Positions 20,919-29,296 of a DNA stretch of 64,000 bases are shown here, in pieces. The notes below the pieces were generated by a model, which was given only the letters and a program-made list of their open reading frames with translations, did not search any database and was not told the origin of the DNA. The DNA comes from Myxococcales bacterium (GTDB taxonomy: Bacteria > Myxococcota_A > Polyangia > Polyangiales > Houyiibacteriaceae), in NCBI GenBank assembly GCA_024640845.1, contig JAHEEE010000006.1, positions 28,579 through 92,578 of the forward strand, in the 5' to 3' direction. The position numbers and the translations under genes are program-made. Each line of letters opens with the position of its first letter. Within the stretch, counting starts at the first letter, position 1.

Positions 20919-22346
20919 GTGTCTGATTTCGGCCTCGACGCCTATGTCCTCGGTGGCGACGATTCGGTGGGACACCCGCATCCGCTGGAGATTGCACGCG
21001 ATCTGATCGCGGCGGGAAAACCTCGCTCTGCTCTCGAGGTCTTGAGCCTGCACCACGGCCAGCTCGCGGACGATCCCAAGTACCTGTTGATCTGTTCCGA
21101 GGCTTGGTGGGCCACCGGCGACGCGCTGCGTGCGCAACAGGCATTGGTGGGCGCGGCCCGCCTCGTTCCCGACGACCCCGCACCCTTGCAGCTGCTCGGG
21201 GAGCTCCTCCGGGAGTGTGGAGAACGAGAGAAAGCCGAGCGCGTCTTGGCGAAGGCCCGAGCACTCGAGTTGTCAGGCGCAGTGGGCGAAGATCTACGCG
21301 AGTCCGAGCTGCCGGCGGTCGAAGACGATCTCATTGCCTTCGCGGAGCGTCGAGAGCGAAGCAAGCAGGCAGGCTTGACGCCCAGACAGATCCTGGGCGC
21401 CTTGAGCGGGCTCGCGCTGACCGCAGGCGTCGTGGCGGGCATCGTCGTCCTGACCCAGCCGAGCGAAGAGACAGAGACAGCGCCAAGGCCAGAGACAGCG
21501 TCAGCCCCAGAGGCAGCGCGAGCGTCAGCGCCAGCCCGAGAGGCAGCGTCAGTGTCAGTGTCAGCGTCAGTGCCAGCCCCAGCGCCAGCCCCGGCGCCAG
21601 AGACAGCGCCGGCGGCAGCGCCCGTGCCCGTGTCAGCGTCAGCGCCCGTATCAGCGCCCGTGTCAGCGCCAGAGACAGCGCCGGCGGCAGAGCTGGCGCC
21701 CGTGCCAGCGCCAGCCTCAGCGTCAGGCCCAGCGTCCGCACCGACGAAAGCGTCTCCGCCTCCGCGGCGGAAGCCCGCTGCGAAGGTCGCTCCCAAACCC
21801 AAGCGTTCGACAGCGGCGCCAGCGCCGGAGGCCGTCCCCGAACCTACGGCTGCCGTCGTGCAGTCCGAGCTTTCGTCTATGGAGGCCCCGGGGCTCACGC
21901 GGCGCGCGGACCAGCTCTTCGCGCAGGGTCACCCCGCCGTCGCCGCGAGCTACTACCGTCGCGCGCTCGAGCTTGATCCCGACTACGCGCCGGCGCTGGT
22001 CGGGATCGGCCGCGGCATCCTTCGTGCCGAGAAATACGAGGATGCCATGGAGAACGCGACCCGCGCGCTCCAACACGCGCGAGGCGTCGATGCGAGGCCC
22101 GGACTCGAAGCCGAGGCGATCTACCAGATCGCCCGAGTGCACCTCTATCGGGGCGAGCTCGATGCGGCGCGGCGACTTTTCCGGCAGTCGATCTCGCTCC
22201 CCGGCACACCTCCTGCCGCTTGGTTCTATCTGGGCGAGGCGCTTTGGACCGATAATTCCCCTGCGGCTCGCGAAGCCTACGAGCGCTACCTCGAGCTCGT
22301 TCCCAACGGGCATTTGGCCGATCGGGCTCGTCGGGCGATTCAGTAG
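20919..22346 (+). CDS. TPR membrane protein with Ala/Pro/Ser low-complexity linker
   Basis: About 475 residues. The N-terminal part (about 20-110) carries helical repeats, and a hydrophobic helix near 155-176 (ALSGLALTAGVVAGIVVL) crosses the membrane. Residues about 185-275 are an Ala/Pro/Ser/Val repeat. The C-terminal 160 residues hold TPR units (AASYYRRALELDPDYAPALV, ARRLFRQSISLPG, AREAYERYLELVPNG). The C-terminal TPRs are probably periplasmic and may serve a motility or envelope complex; that is inference. GTG 20919 is chosen because of the upstream TAGCAT box and because upstream residues look non-coding. Confidence 0.75.
   Translation: MSDFGLDAYVLGGDDSVGHPHPLEIARDLIAAGKPRSALEVLSLHHGQLADDPKYLLICSEAWWATGDALRAQQALVGAARLVPDDPAPLQLLGELLRECGEREKAERVLAKARALELSGAVGEDLRESELPAVEDDLIAFAERRERSKQAGLTPRQILGALSGLALTAGVVAGIVVLTQPSEETETAPRPETASAPEAARASAPAREAASVSVSASVPAPAPAPAPETAPAAAPVPVSASAPVSAPVSAPETAPAAELAPVPAPASASGPASAPTKASPPPRRKPAAKVAPKPKRSTAAPAPEAVPEPTAAVVQSELSSMEAPGLTRRADQLFAQGHPAVAASYYRRALELDPDYAPALVGIGRGILRAEKYEDAMENATRALQHARGVDARPGLEAEAIYQIARVHLYRGELDAARRLFRQSISLPGTPPAAWFYLGEALWTDNSPAAREAYERYLELVPNGHLADRARRAIQ
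21471..21745 (+). repeat. hexanucleotide-like minisatellite within the TPR gene
   Basis: About 275 bp built from GTCAGC/GCCAGC/GCCCGT-type six-base units encoding Ala/Pro/Ser/Val pairs. A 25-nt stretch is repeated exactly at 21594-21618 and 21666-21690, 72 nt apart, so an in-frame 24-codon duplication has probably occurred. Several reading frames on both strands stay open because the unit length is a multiple of three. Confidence 0.8.
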
Positions 22347-22352
22347 TATGCT
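22347..22352 (+). promoter_or_regulatory. candidate -10 box (TATGCT)
   Basis: TATGCT is 6 nt before the ATG at 22359 and overlaps the region of the preceding stop codon. It is one of the better TAnnnT matches in the window. Confidence 0.33.
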
Positions 22353-22358
22353 CCGCTG

Positions 22359-22676
22359 ATGGCGAAGAAGCAGAACGAAAGGCGCGAAGCGCGCAAGGAG
22401 CGACAGAGGGCCGCCAAGGAAGCTAGGCAGCAGGCCGCCGCCCACGCCAAGCGACGGCGGCAGATGCAGAAGCGGCTCGCGGGCGGGATCGCGTTGCTCA
22501 CGCTTGCCTTGGCCGGTGTTTGCTATTGGGTGCTCGACAACCGCCAGCTCATGGGTGTGACCCTGCTGATCGGGGGTGTGCTGTTCCTCCTGTTTGCGCT
22601 CGGAACCCTGGCTTCTGGCGTACCGCCAAGGGACCGTACTCGAGCGGGGTCGATCGACTACGGCAACCGCGACTGA
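22359..22676 (+). CDS. small two-helix membrane protein with basic coiled-coil N-terminus
   Basis: A 105-residue protein of no recognised family. Residues 1-43 are a strongly charged Lys/Arg/Ala/Glu helix (NERREARKERQRAAKEARQQ), probably coiled-coil and cytoplasmic. Two hydrophobic helices follow (LAGGIALLTLALAGVCYWVL and GVTLLIGGVLFLLFALGTLA). It sits between two TPR genes on the same strand, with the next gene starting about 9 nt after its stop, so the three probably belong together. Confidence 0.7.
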   Translation: MAKKQNERREARKERQRAAKEARQQAAAHAKRRRQMQKRLAGGIALLTLALAGVCYWVLDNRQLMGVTLLIGGVLFLLFALGTLASGVPPRDRTRAGSIDYGNRD

Positions 22677-22684
22677 GGCGTTTG

Positions 22685-23203
22685 GTGGACGACGCACAAT
22701 CGCAGCGCTGGGAAGCCGCGGAAGAGGGAATGGAGCTCCTCCACGCGGGCGAGCTCGATCGGGCGATCGACGAGCTCCTTCGGGTCGCCCGTGAGGATCC
22801 GAAGAACGAGTACGCATTTCATTTCTTGGGGCACGCGTATTTCGAGAAGGAAGCGTACCCCGAGGCCCTCAAGAGCTACGTCGAGGCGCTGACTCTCGCT
22901 CCGGAGTATGTGGGCGCGATGCTCGGCGCAGGGCAGACGCTGCGCATGATGGGCGAATACGACCGCGCGATTCGCATGGGGCAGCGCGTCCTCCAGAAGC
23001 GAGAAGACGACGCCGACGCGCTGTTTCTCGTCGGTGCGACGCACTTTCAAAGAGGCGAAAATCAGAGGGCGAAACGCTATCTAGAGAGGTTCCTGGAAAC
23101 GAATCCGGAGCTCGAGGTAGCCCTCGAAGTCGAGGGAATGCTTCAGGTCATTCGCGGCGAGGTCTTGCCTTTTCCCGGTGCGGAGGACACGGTAGAGAAC
23201 TGA
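22685..23203 (+). CDS. soluble TPR repeat protein
   Basis: About 172 residues made almost entirely of four to five tetratricopeptide repeats (AIDELLRVAREDPKNEYAFH, ALKSYVEALTLAPEYVGAML, AIRMGQRVLQKREDDADALF, AKRYLERFLETNPELEVALE). No signal or transmembrane segment is seen. A GTG at 22685 or TTG at 22682 is the likely start, since upstream in-frame sequence reads as a shadow of the preceding gene. A protein-interaction role is expected; the partner is unknown. Confidence 0.72.
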   Translation: MDDAQSQRWEAAEEGMELLHAGELDRAIDELLRVAREDPKNEYAFHFLGHAYFEKEAYPEALKSYVEALTLAPEYVGAMLGAGQTLRMMGEYDRAIRMGQRVLQKREDDADALFLVGATHFQRGENQRAKRYLERFLETNPELEVALEVEGMLQVIRGEVLPFPGAEDTVEN

Positions 23204-23215
23204 CAGGAGGCGCCC

Positions 23216-24928
<1,713 letters not shown>

Positions 24929-24939
24929 GTTTAGTCACA

Positions 24940-25038
24940 CCCACCCACCCACCCCCACCACGTAATCCTCCCTCCGCGGCACTCGCTTCGCTCTGCCTTG
25001 GCGGCGCTTCGCGCCGGGCTTCGCCGTTCCGGCTCGCG
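24940..25038. repeat. partial third copy of the intergenic element (5' module only)
   Basis: This stretch right after the mutase gene shares the C-rich tract (CCCACCCACCCACCCCCACC), the CGTAATCCTCCCTCCGCGG block and the CTTGGCGGCG ... GCGCCGGGCTTCGCC hairpin block with the two full copies at 25072 and 32021. It lacks their inverted-repeat part. The opposite strand of the C tract has four G-runs and could form a G-quadruplex. Confidence 0.75.
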
Positions 25039-25071
25039 GGTTGCTGTGGTGAGGGGGTGGGTTGGGCTGCT

Positions 25072-25483
25072 TAGGTGGGTTGGTTTAATAACATCCACCC
25101 GCCCACCCCCACCTCGTAATCCTCCCTCCGCGCGCTTCGCTTTGCTCGCGCTTGGCGGCGCATGCGCGCCGGGCTTCGCCGTTCCGGCTCGCGCTGCCGC
25201 GCATGTCTTGGGGCGAGGTCTCTTGCGTGCACACGCTGCCGCAGCCCTTTGGATGCGCAGAGTCGTTCATAAGGGGCTCGGAAAAACGCGATAGGGGTTG
25301 GAGCGGGCGTGCGAAGTGACAATCGGCAGGACAGCAACCACCCCCGATTGGCGCGCCGCACCGAGGGGCGGCGTGCGTGGCCTGACCTCCCCAGTTCTAC
25401 GGGCCACCTTTGCAGGCCGCCCCGTCCCGTGAAACCCCTATCGCGTTTTTCCGAGCCCCGTGTGCACCTAGCCGCCCGGGCGT
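25072..25483. repeat. intergenic structured repeat, copy A
   Basis: About 410 bp, similar over its whole length to 32021-32443 (copy B), mostly at a constant offset of 6960 bp. In order: C-rich tract, GC-rich hairpin block, a conserved stretch ending AGAGTCGTTCATAAG, left arm of a 27-nt inverted repeat (25273-25299), interior with stem-loops CAATCGG/CCGATTG (25320-25326 with 25344-25350) and GTGGCC/GGCCAC (25377-25382 with 25402-25407), right arm (25433-25459), then CGCCCGGGCG. No gene is credible in it. It could be a structured RNA or a non-autonomous mobile element. Confidence 0.85.
25273..25459. repeat. 27-nt perfect inverted repeat in copy A
   Basis: Positions 25273-25299 are the exact reverse complement of 25433-25459 (27 of 27). 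The arms enclose 133 nt with two smaller stem-loops. The arm begins GGGGCTCGGAAAAACGCGAT. The right arm keeps this complementarity where copy B differs in sequence. Confidence 0.9.
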
Positions 25484-25633
25484 GGTGTGCTGGCGTTTGC
25501 GTTTACCTAGGAGAATTGGTCGGGATGCGCGGCGCAGCGATGGGGCGGGAGGCCGGTCATCTACCGCTTTGTCGCGACGGCCGAGCGGGGCACCCCAGCG
25601 CGAGCACGTGCGTCGCGACCGAGTCTCCGAGCC
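25484..25633. other. intergenic remainder with one short dispersed repeat
   Basis: No gene is supported here. The segment 25600-25633 resembles 3080-3112 (shared blocks GCGAGC, GTCGCGACCGA and TCTCCG). Both lie next to the stop codon of a minus-strand gene. Nothing else is recognised. Confidence 0.4.
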
Positions 25634-26068
25634 CTAGGGGCCGGTCATTCGGAGCCACATGGCTGCGAGCATCGCTGCGACCATGGCGGCTAGGGCGAGC
25701 GTGCCGACGATGTCTTCCATGCGCTTGCGGCGCTTACGGTCGTCCATCCAGCCCGGCGTGGTCGGCTCGCTCTGAGAGGTTTCCGACGGCAGCGGCGCTG
25801 GTGGTGGGATCGGCCGCTGCAGGAGCGGATCGGGTAGGGCTGGGGCGCGGTTGACCACTTCGCTCCACTGCTCTTGGCGCGCCTCAGGGCTTCGGACAAC
25901 GTGACTGATGTCGGCTGGGGGCCGCTCGCTATCGCGCGCGACACGCACCAGCTTCGTCGTGTTCTCGCCGCCCTTCTTTCGGACGTAGCTTGGGCGCCTG
26001 CGGGGCTTTCCAGGGAGCTCGAGGTCTTCGTCGGGGCGTGGCACGGGGTTTCCTTCCACCGCCCCCAC
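25634..26068 (-). CDS. hypothetical tail-anchored membrane protein
   Basis: A 144-residue protein of no recognised family. The first 110 residues are polar, Pro/Arg/Glu-rich and probably disordered. Residues about 118-140 form one hydrophobic helix (DIVGTLALAAMVAAMLAAMW) at the very C-terminus, giving a cytoplasmic domain on a tail anchor. The likely start is GTG. It is divergent from the amidohydrolase gene. It is kept as coding because the hydrophobic tail and charged boundary RKRRKRMED look designed rather than random; confidence is moderate. Confidence 0.5.
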   Translation of the reverse strand: MGAVEGNPVPRPDEDLELPGKPRRRPSYVRKKGGENTTKLVRVARDSERPPADISHVVRSPEARQEQWSEVVNRAPALPDPLLQRPIPPPAPLPSETSQSEPTTPGWMDDRKRRKRMEDIVGTLALAAMVAAMLAAMWLRMTGP

Positions 26069-26150
26069 ACGGCTTCTTTTTGGAGTATACAGCGCAATCG
26101 TTCAGTGTCAGCGAGTAGCTCGCGTTTTGGAGAGCGCGATCACAATTTAG

Positions 26151-26864
26151 ATGATGGATTGGTCCGAAGCCGCAGAAGAGGTTGAGGGCGACCTGAATGG
26201 TCGCTTGGTGTTTACGTGTGAGCACGCGTCCAACGCGCTCCCGGAGCCGTGGCGCTGGCCTGAGGCCGATCGATGGCTGGTCGATACCCATTGGGCGAGC
26301 GATATCGGCGCTGCTGCGTTCACCCGGCGCGTTGCGGGCCTGATGAACGCTCCCGCGGTCCTCTCGAAGTTCTCGCGATTGCTGATCGACCCCAATCGCC
26401 CGCTCGACTCGGACACGCTGTTTCGCCAGAACGCCGATGGGCGCCAAGTGCATTTGAACGAGAACTTGTTGGCGACCGAGAGACAAGAGCGCATCGATCG
26501 TTTGTACGAGCCGTACCATGCGGCTGTGAGCGCGATGGTGAGCAGAAGTCGCGCTGATACTGTATTCGCGATCCACACGTTCACGGACGACTATGAGGGC
26601 GACAAGCGCTCTCTCGAGCTCGGGGTGCTATTCGACGATGACGAAGAGCCGGCGTACGCCCTGATTCGCCATCTCGAAGGAGCTGGCTTTCACGTCTTGG
26701 CGAACAAGCCTTGGTCCGGCAAGGGCGGGCTTGCGTACTCGCCCGTACGCCACGCCAAGGAGGTCGGCTGTTGCGCCCTCGAGATCGAGGCCCGCCAGGA
26801 CCTCATCGTCCAAGAAGCATTCGCGCAGCGGTTGGCGGAAGCGCTCGCCCGCTATTTCACCTAA
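26151..26864 (+). CDS. N-formylglutamate amidohydrolase family protein
   Basis: A 237-residue zinc-hydrolase-fold protein of the N-formylglutamate amidohydrolase (HutG-II) superfamily. Motifs: VFTCEHASNALPEPW, DTHWASDIGAA, SKFSRLLIDPNRP, FAIHTFTD (metal His) and ALEIEARQDLI. These match the family's metal and substrate residues. Family members deformylate N-formylglutamate in histidine catabolism, but several relatives have unknown acyl-amino-acid substrates, and no hut genes are adjacent. An alpha/beta hydrolase follows 10 nt later and may share the transcript. Confidence 0.82.
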   Translation: MMDWSEAAEEVEGDLNGRLVFTCEHASNALPEPWRWPEADRWLVDTHWASDIGAAAFTRRVAGLMNAPAVLSKFSRLLIDPNRPLDSDTLFRQNADGRQVHLNENLLATERQERIDRLYEPYHAAVSAMVSRSRADTVFAIHTFTDDYEGDKRSLELGVLFDDDEEPAYALIRHLEGAGFHVLANKPWSGKGGLAYSPVRHAKEVGCCALEIEARQDLIVQEAFAQRLAEALARYFT

Positions 26865-26867
26865 GCT
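26862..26867 (+). promoter_or_regulatory. candidate -10 box (TAAGCT)
   Basis: TAAGCT overlaps the stop of the amidohydrolase gene and is 7 nt before the ATG at 26875. It could drive a leaderless message for the hydrolase independently of the upstream gene. Confidence 0.28.
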
Positions 26868-26874
26868 CCGATCG

Positions 26875-27729
26875 ATGCACCTCCTTCGATCCAAACGCAC
26901 GGGGATCGCGTACCTCTCGAACGAAGCGGAAGACGCCCCGCTCGTCGTGTGCATGCACGGGTTTCCCGACATTCCCCGCACCTGGGAGCCGCTCACGGAA
27001 GCGCTTCGAGACGCGGGCTATCATGTCGTCCGCCCTTGGCTTCCGGGCTATGCGCCGTCTTCGCTCGAGGGCCCGTTCGACCCGCTCCCGCTGTCGCGCA
27101 CTCTTCTTTCGTTCATCGAGGAGCTGTCGCCGGACCAACCGGTTCGCATCGTGGGGCACGACTGGGGCTCGGTGACTGCTCAGTGCGCAATCGCCCAGTG
27201 GCCGGAGAGATTTCGTGCGGCCGCGCTGCTGGGGTTCCCGCATTTGTTGGCGTTCGAAGAAAACACCAAGGAGCACCCGCGTCAGCTTGGGCGGAGCGCG
27301 TACATGGGGTTGTTTCAGGTGCCGCTTGTCGCCGAACGGATCATCAAGCTTCGGGACTTCGCGTTCATAGAGCGCCTTTGGCGCAAGTGGTCACCCGGAT
27401 TCGACCCGGGCGAGGACTACTTCGACGAGCTCAAGCGTTGCCTGCGATCGAGCATGCCCGCCCCGCTGCAATACTACCGCGCGCTGCGGTCGCCGAAGAT
27501 CATCACTGAGGTACGAAATCTCATGTCCGCCGGCCCCATCGTGGTACCGACGATCTATTTGCACGGCGAGCGCGACGGCTGCGTCGGCCCCGAGATTACG
27601 GAAGAGCAAGGTGGTTACTTCAGCGCGCTCTTCGAGCAGCTGATCCTCGCCGATGCCGGTCACTTCGTGCATCTCGAGCGCCCCCAAGTGGTGAACGAGG
27701 CTATCATAAAGTGGTTCGCGGCACATTGA
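26875..27729 (+). CDS. alpha/beta hydrolase, epoxide hydrolase/haloalkane dehalogenase-like
   Basis: A 284-residue alpha/beta-hydrolase. HGFPDIPRTWEPL holds the oxyanion region. The nucleophile elbow is GHDWGS with Asp rather than Ser, which is typical of epoxide hydrolases, haloalkane dehalogenases and fluoroacetate dehalogenases. The catalytic His is in DAGHFVHLERP near the C-terminus. Which of these activities applies cannot be decided by eye. ATG 26875 is chosen because the upstream frame is a shadow of the preceding gene. Confidence 0.82.
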   Translation: MHLLRSKRTGIAYLSNEAEDAPLVVCMHGFPDIPRTWEPLTEALRDAGYHVVRPWLPGYAPSSLEGPFDPLPLSRTLLSFIEELSPDQPVRIVGHDWGSVTAQCAIAQWPERFRAAALLGFPHLLAFEENTKEHPRQLGRSAYMGLFQVPLVAERIIKLRDFAFIERLWRKWSPGFDPGEDYFDELKRCLRSSMPAPLQYYRALRSPKIITEVRNLMSAGPIVVPTIYLHGERDGCVGPEITEEQGGYFSALFEQLILADAGHFVHLERPQVVNEAIIKWFAAH

Positions 27730-27792
27730 CGCACGCCTCCCACGAGCCGTGCGCGATATCGTGAGCCGGAACGGGCGGGTGGACTGAGGAAA

Positions 27793-29223
27793 CTATACGC
27801 CCACCAACGGCAACTGCCTTCGCGGCGTTCCGTTGTCCGTCACCGGGATGGGGTACCTCCCGCTGAAGCACGCGCTGCAGAAGCCCTCTTCTCCGCCCAC
27901 GGCTCGCTTCAGCCCCTCGAGTGACAGGTAGCCTAGGCTGTCGGCAGTGACGTATTCGTTGACCTCTTCTACCGTGCTGTGCGCGGCGATCAGCTCTTCG
28001 CGGGTCGGGGTGTCGATGCCGTAGAAGCAAGGCCAGCTCGTCGGGGGTGAGCTGATGCGAAGGTGTACCTCTTTGGCGCCGGCGTCTCGGATCATCTTGA
28101 CGATTTTGCGGCTCGTCGTGCCCCGCACGATCGAATCGTCGATTACGACGACGCGCTTCCCTTCGAGAAGACTCTGGACCGGGTGCAGCTTGAGACGGAC
28201 GCCGAAATGGCGAATCGATTGCGCTGGCTCGATGAAGGTGCGGCCGACGTAGTGGCTGCGGATGAGACCGAGCTCGAAGGGGAGCCCAGTGGCCTCCGCG
28301 TAGCCGAGGGCGGCGGCGACCCCGCTGTCGGGAACCGGAACGACCAAATCGGCCTCCACCGGTTGGTCTTCGGCCAAGGCACGCCCCATACGCTTACGTG
28401 CGTCGTAGACGCTGATTCCGTCGAACGAAGCGTCGGGGCGAGCGAAGTACACGTACTCGAAGATGCACATGTAGCGTCGCTTCGGGTCGATTCGAAACGG
28501 CCGCAGGCTCTCGAGGCCTGCATCATTGATGACGATCATCTCGCCAGGCTCGATATCGCGAACGTACTTTGCGCCAATGAGCTGAAAAGCCGGCGGTTCG
28601 GAGGCGACCACAAATCCACCATCGAGCTTGCCGAGACACAGCGGTCGAAAGCCGTACGGGTCGCGAACCGCAATCAGCTCTTTCGCCGAAAGGAACACGA
28701 GCGAGTATGCGCCCTCCACACGGTGGAGTGCGTCGGCCACGCTGTCGACCATGGTCTCTGCTTTCGAACGCGCAATCAGATGGACGAACACCTCGGTGTC
28801 GCTATCCGACGAGAAAATGGAGCCGTCTCGTTCCAGCTCGTGGCGGAGCGCCAAGCCATTGGTGAGATTGCCGTTGTGCGCCACCGCGATCGAGCCGTGC
28901 GAGCAATCGACGGCGAGTGGCTGAGCGTTCTTGATGTGGCTGCCGCCTGCGGTCGTATACCGAACGTGTCCGATGGCGCTTCGTCCGGGAAGCTTCTCGA
29001 GCTGGGACACCGTGAACACGTCTTGTACGAGGCCCATTCCGCGATGGACGAAGAGTTGTTCGCCATTGCTCGAGACGATGCCCGCTGCCTCTTGGCCGCG
29101 GTGTTGCAACGAATGCAGACCGAGATAGGCCAGGTTCGATGCCTCGGCAGCATCAAACACGCCGAATACCCCGCATTGATCATGAAAATGATCGTCGTCC
29201 ACTGTCGCCACCGGTCCCTGCAT
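27793..29223 (-). CDS. purF: amidophosphoribosyltransferase (Fe-S type)
   Basis: A 476-residue enzyme for the first committed step of purine synthesis. The N-terminal glutaminase nucleophile is Cys17 in DQCGVFGVF, so a 16-residue propeptide is probably removed. The PRPP-binding loop is [14 protein letters not shown]. Four cysteines fall where the Bacillus-type enzyme binds its [4Fe-4S] cluster ([23 protein letters not shown]). It stands apart from purH-purD. It is divergent from the PEP-utilising enzyme gene over 73 bp. Confidence 0.95.
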   Translation of the reverse strand: MQGPVATVDDDHFHDQCGVFGVFDAAEASNLAYLGLHSLQHRGQEAAGIVSSNGEQLFVHRGMGLVQDVFTVSQLEKLPGRSAIGHVRYTTAGGSHIKNAQPLAVDCSHGSIAVAHNGNLTNGLALRHELERDGSIFSSDSDTEVFVHLIARSKAETMVDSVADALHRVEGAYSLVFLSAKELIAVRDPYGFRPLCLGKLDGGFVVASEPPAFQLIGAKYVRDIEPGEMIVINDAGLESLRPFRIDPKRRYMCIFEYVYFARPDASFDGISVYDARKRMGRALAEDQPVEADLVVPVPDSGVAAALGYAEATGLPFELGLIRSHYVGRTFIEPAQSIRHFGVRLKLHPVQSLLEGKRVVVIDDSIVRGTTSRKIVKMIRDAGAKEVHLRISSPPTSWPCFYGIDTPTREELIAAHSTVEEVNEYVTADSLGYLSLEGLKRAVGGEEGFCSACFSGRYPIPVTDNGTPRRQLPLVGV

Positions 29224-29296
29224 AGCGCTGCGCCCCTCCCACGTCCATCGCCCCTGTGGACCCCCTCGAAGGCTGCGCTAGAACCATCGGAACGGG

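Noticed and set aside
25071-25361. Minus-strand open frame in repeat copy A, with a similar frame in copy B (31839-32321), sharing PTPIAFFRAPYERL
   Set aside because: The similarity follows from the shared DNA. Many differences between the copies change amino acids, lengths differ, and the peptide is partly dictated by the inverted repeat. No ribosome-binding site is seen. Treated as non-coding.
24931-25633. Search for an insertion sequence or transposase explaining the repeats
   Set aside because: No transposase-like frame or DDE motif was seen inside or between the copies. A non-autonomous element is still possible.
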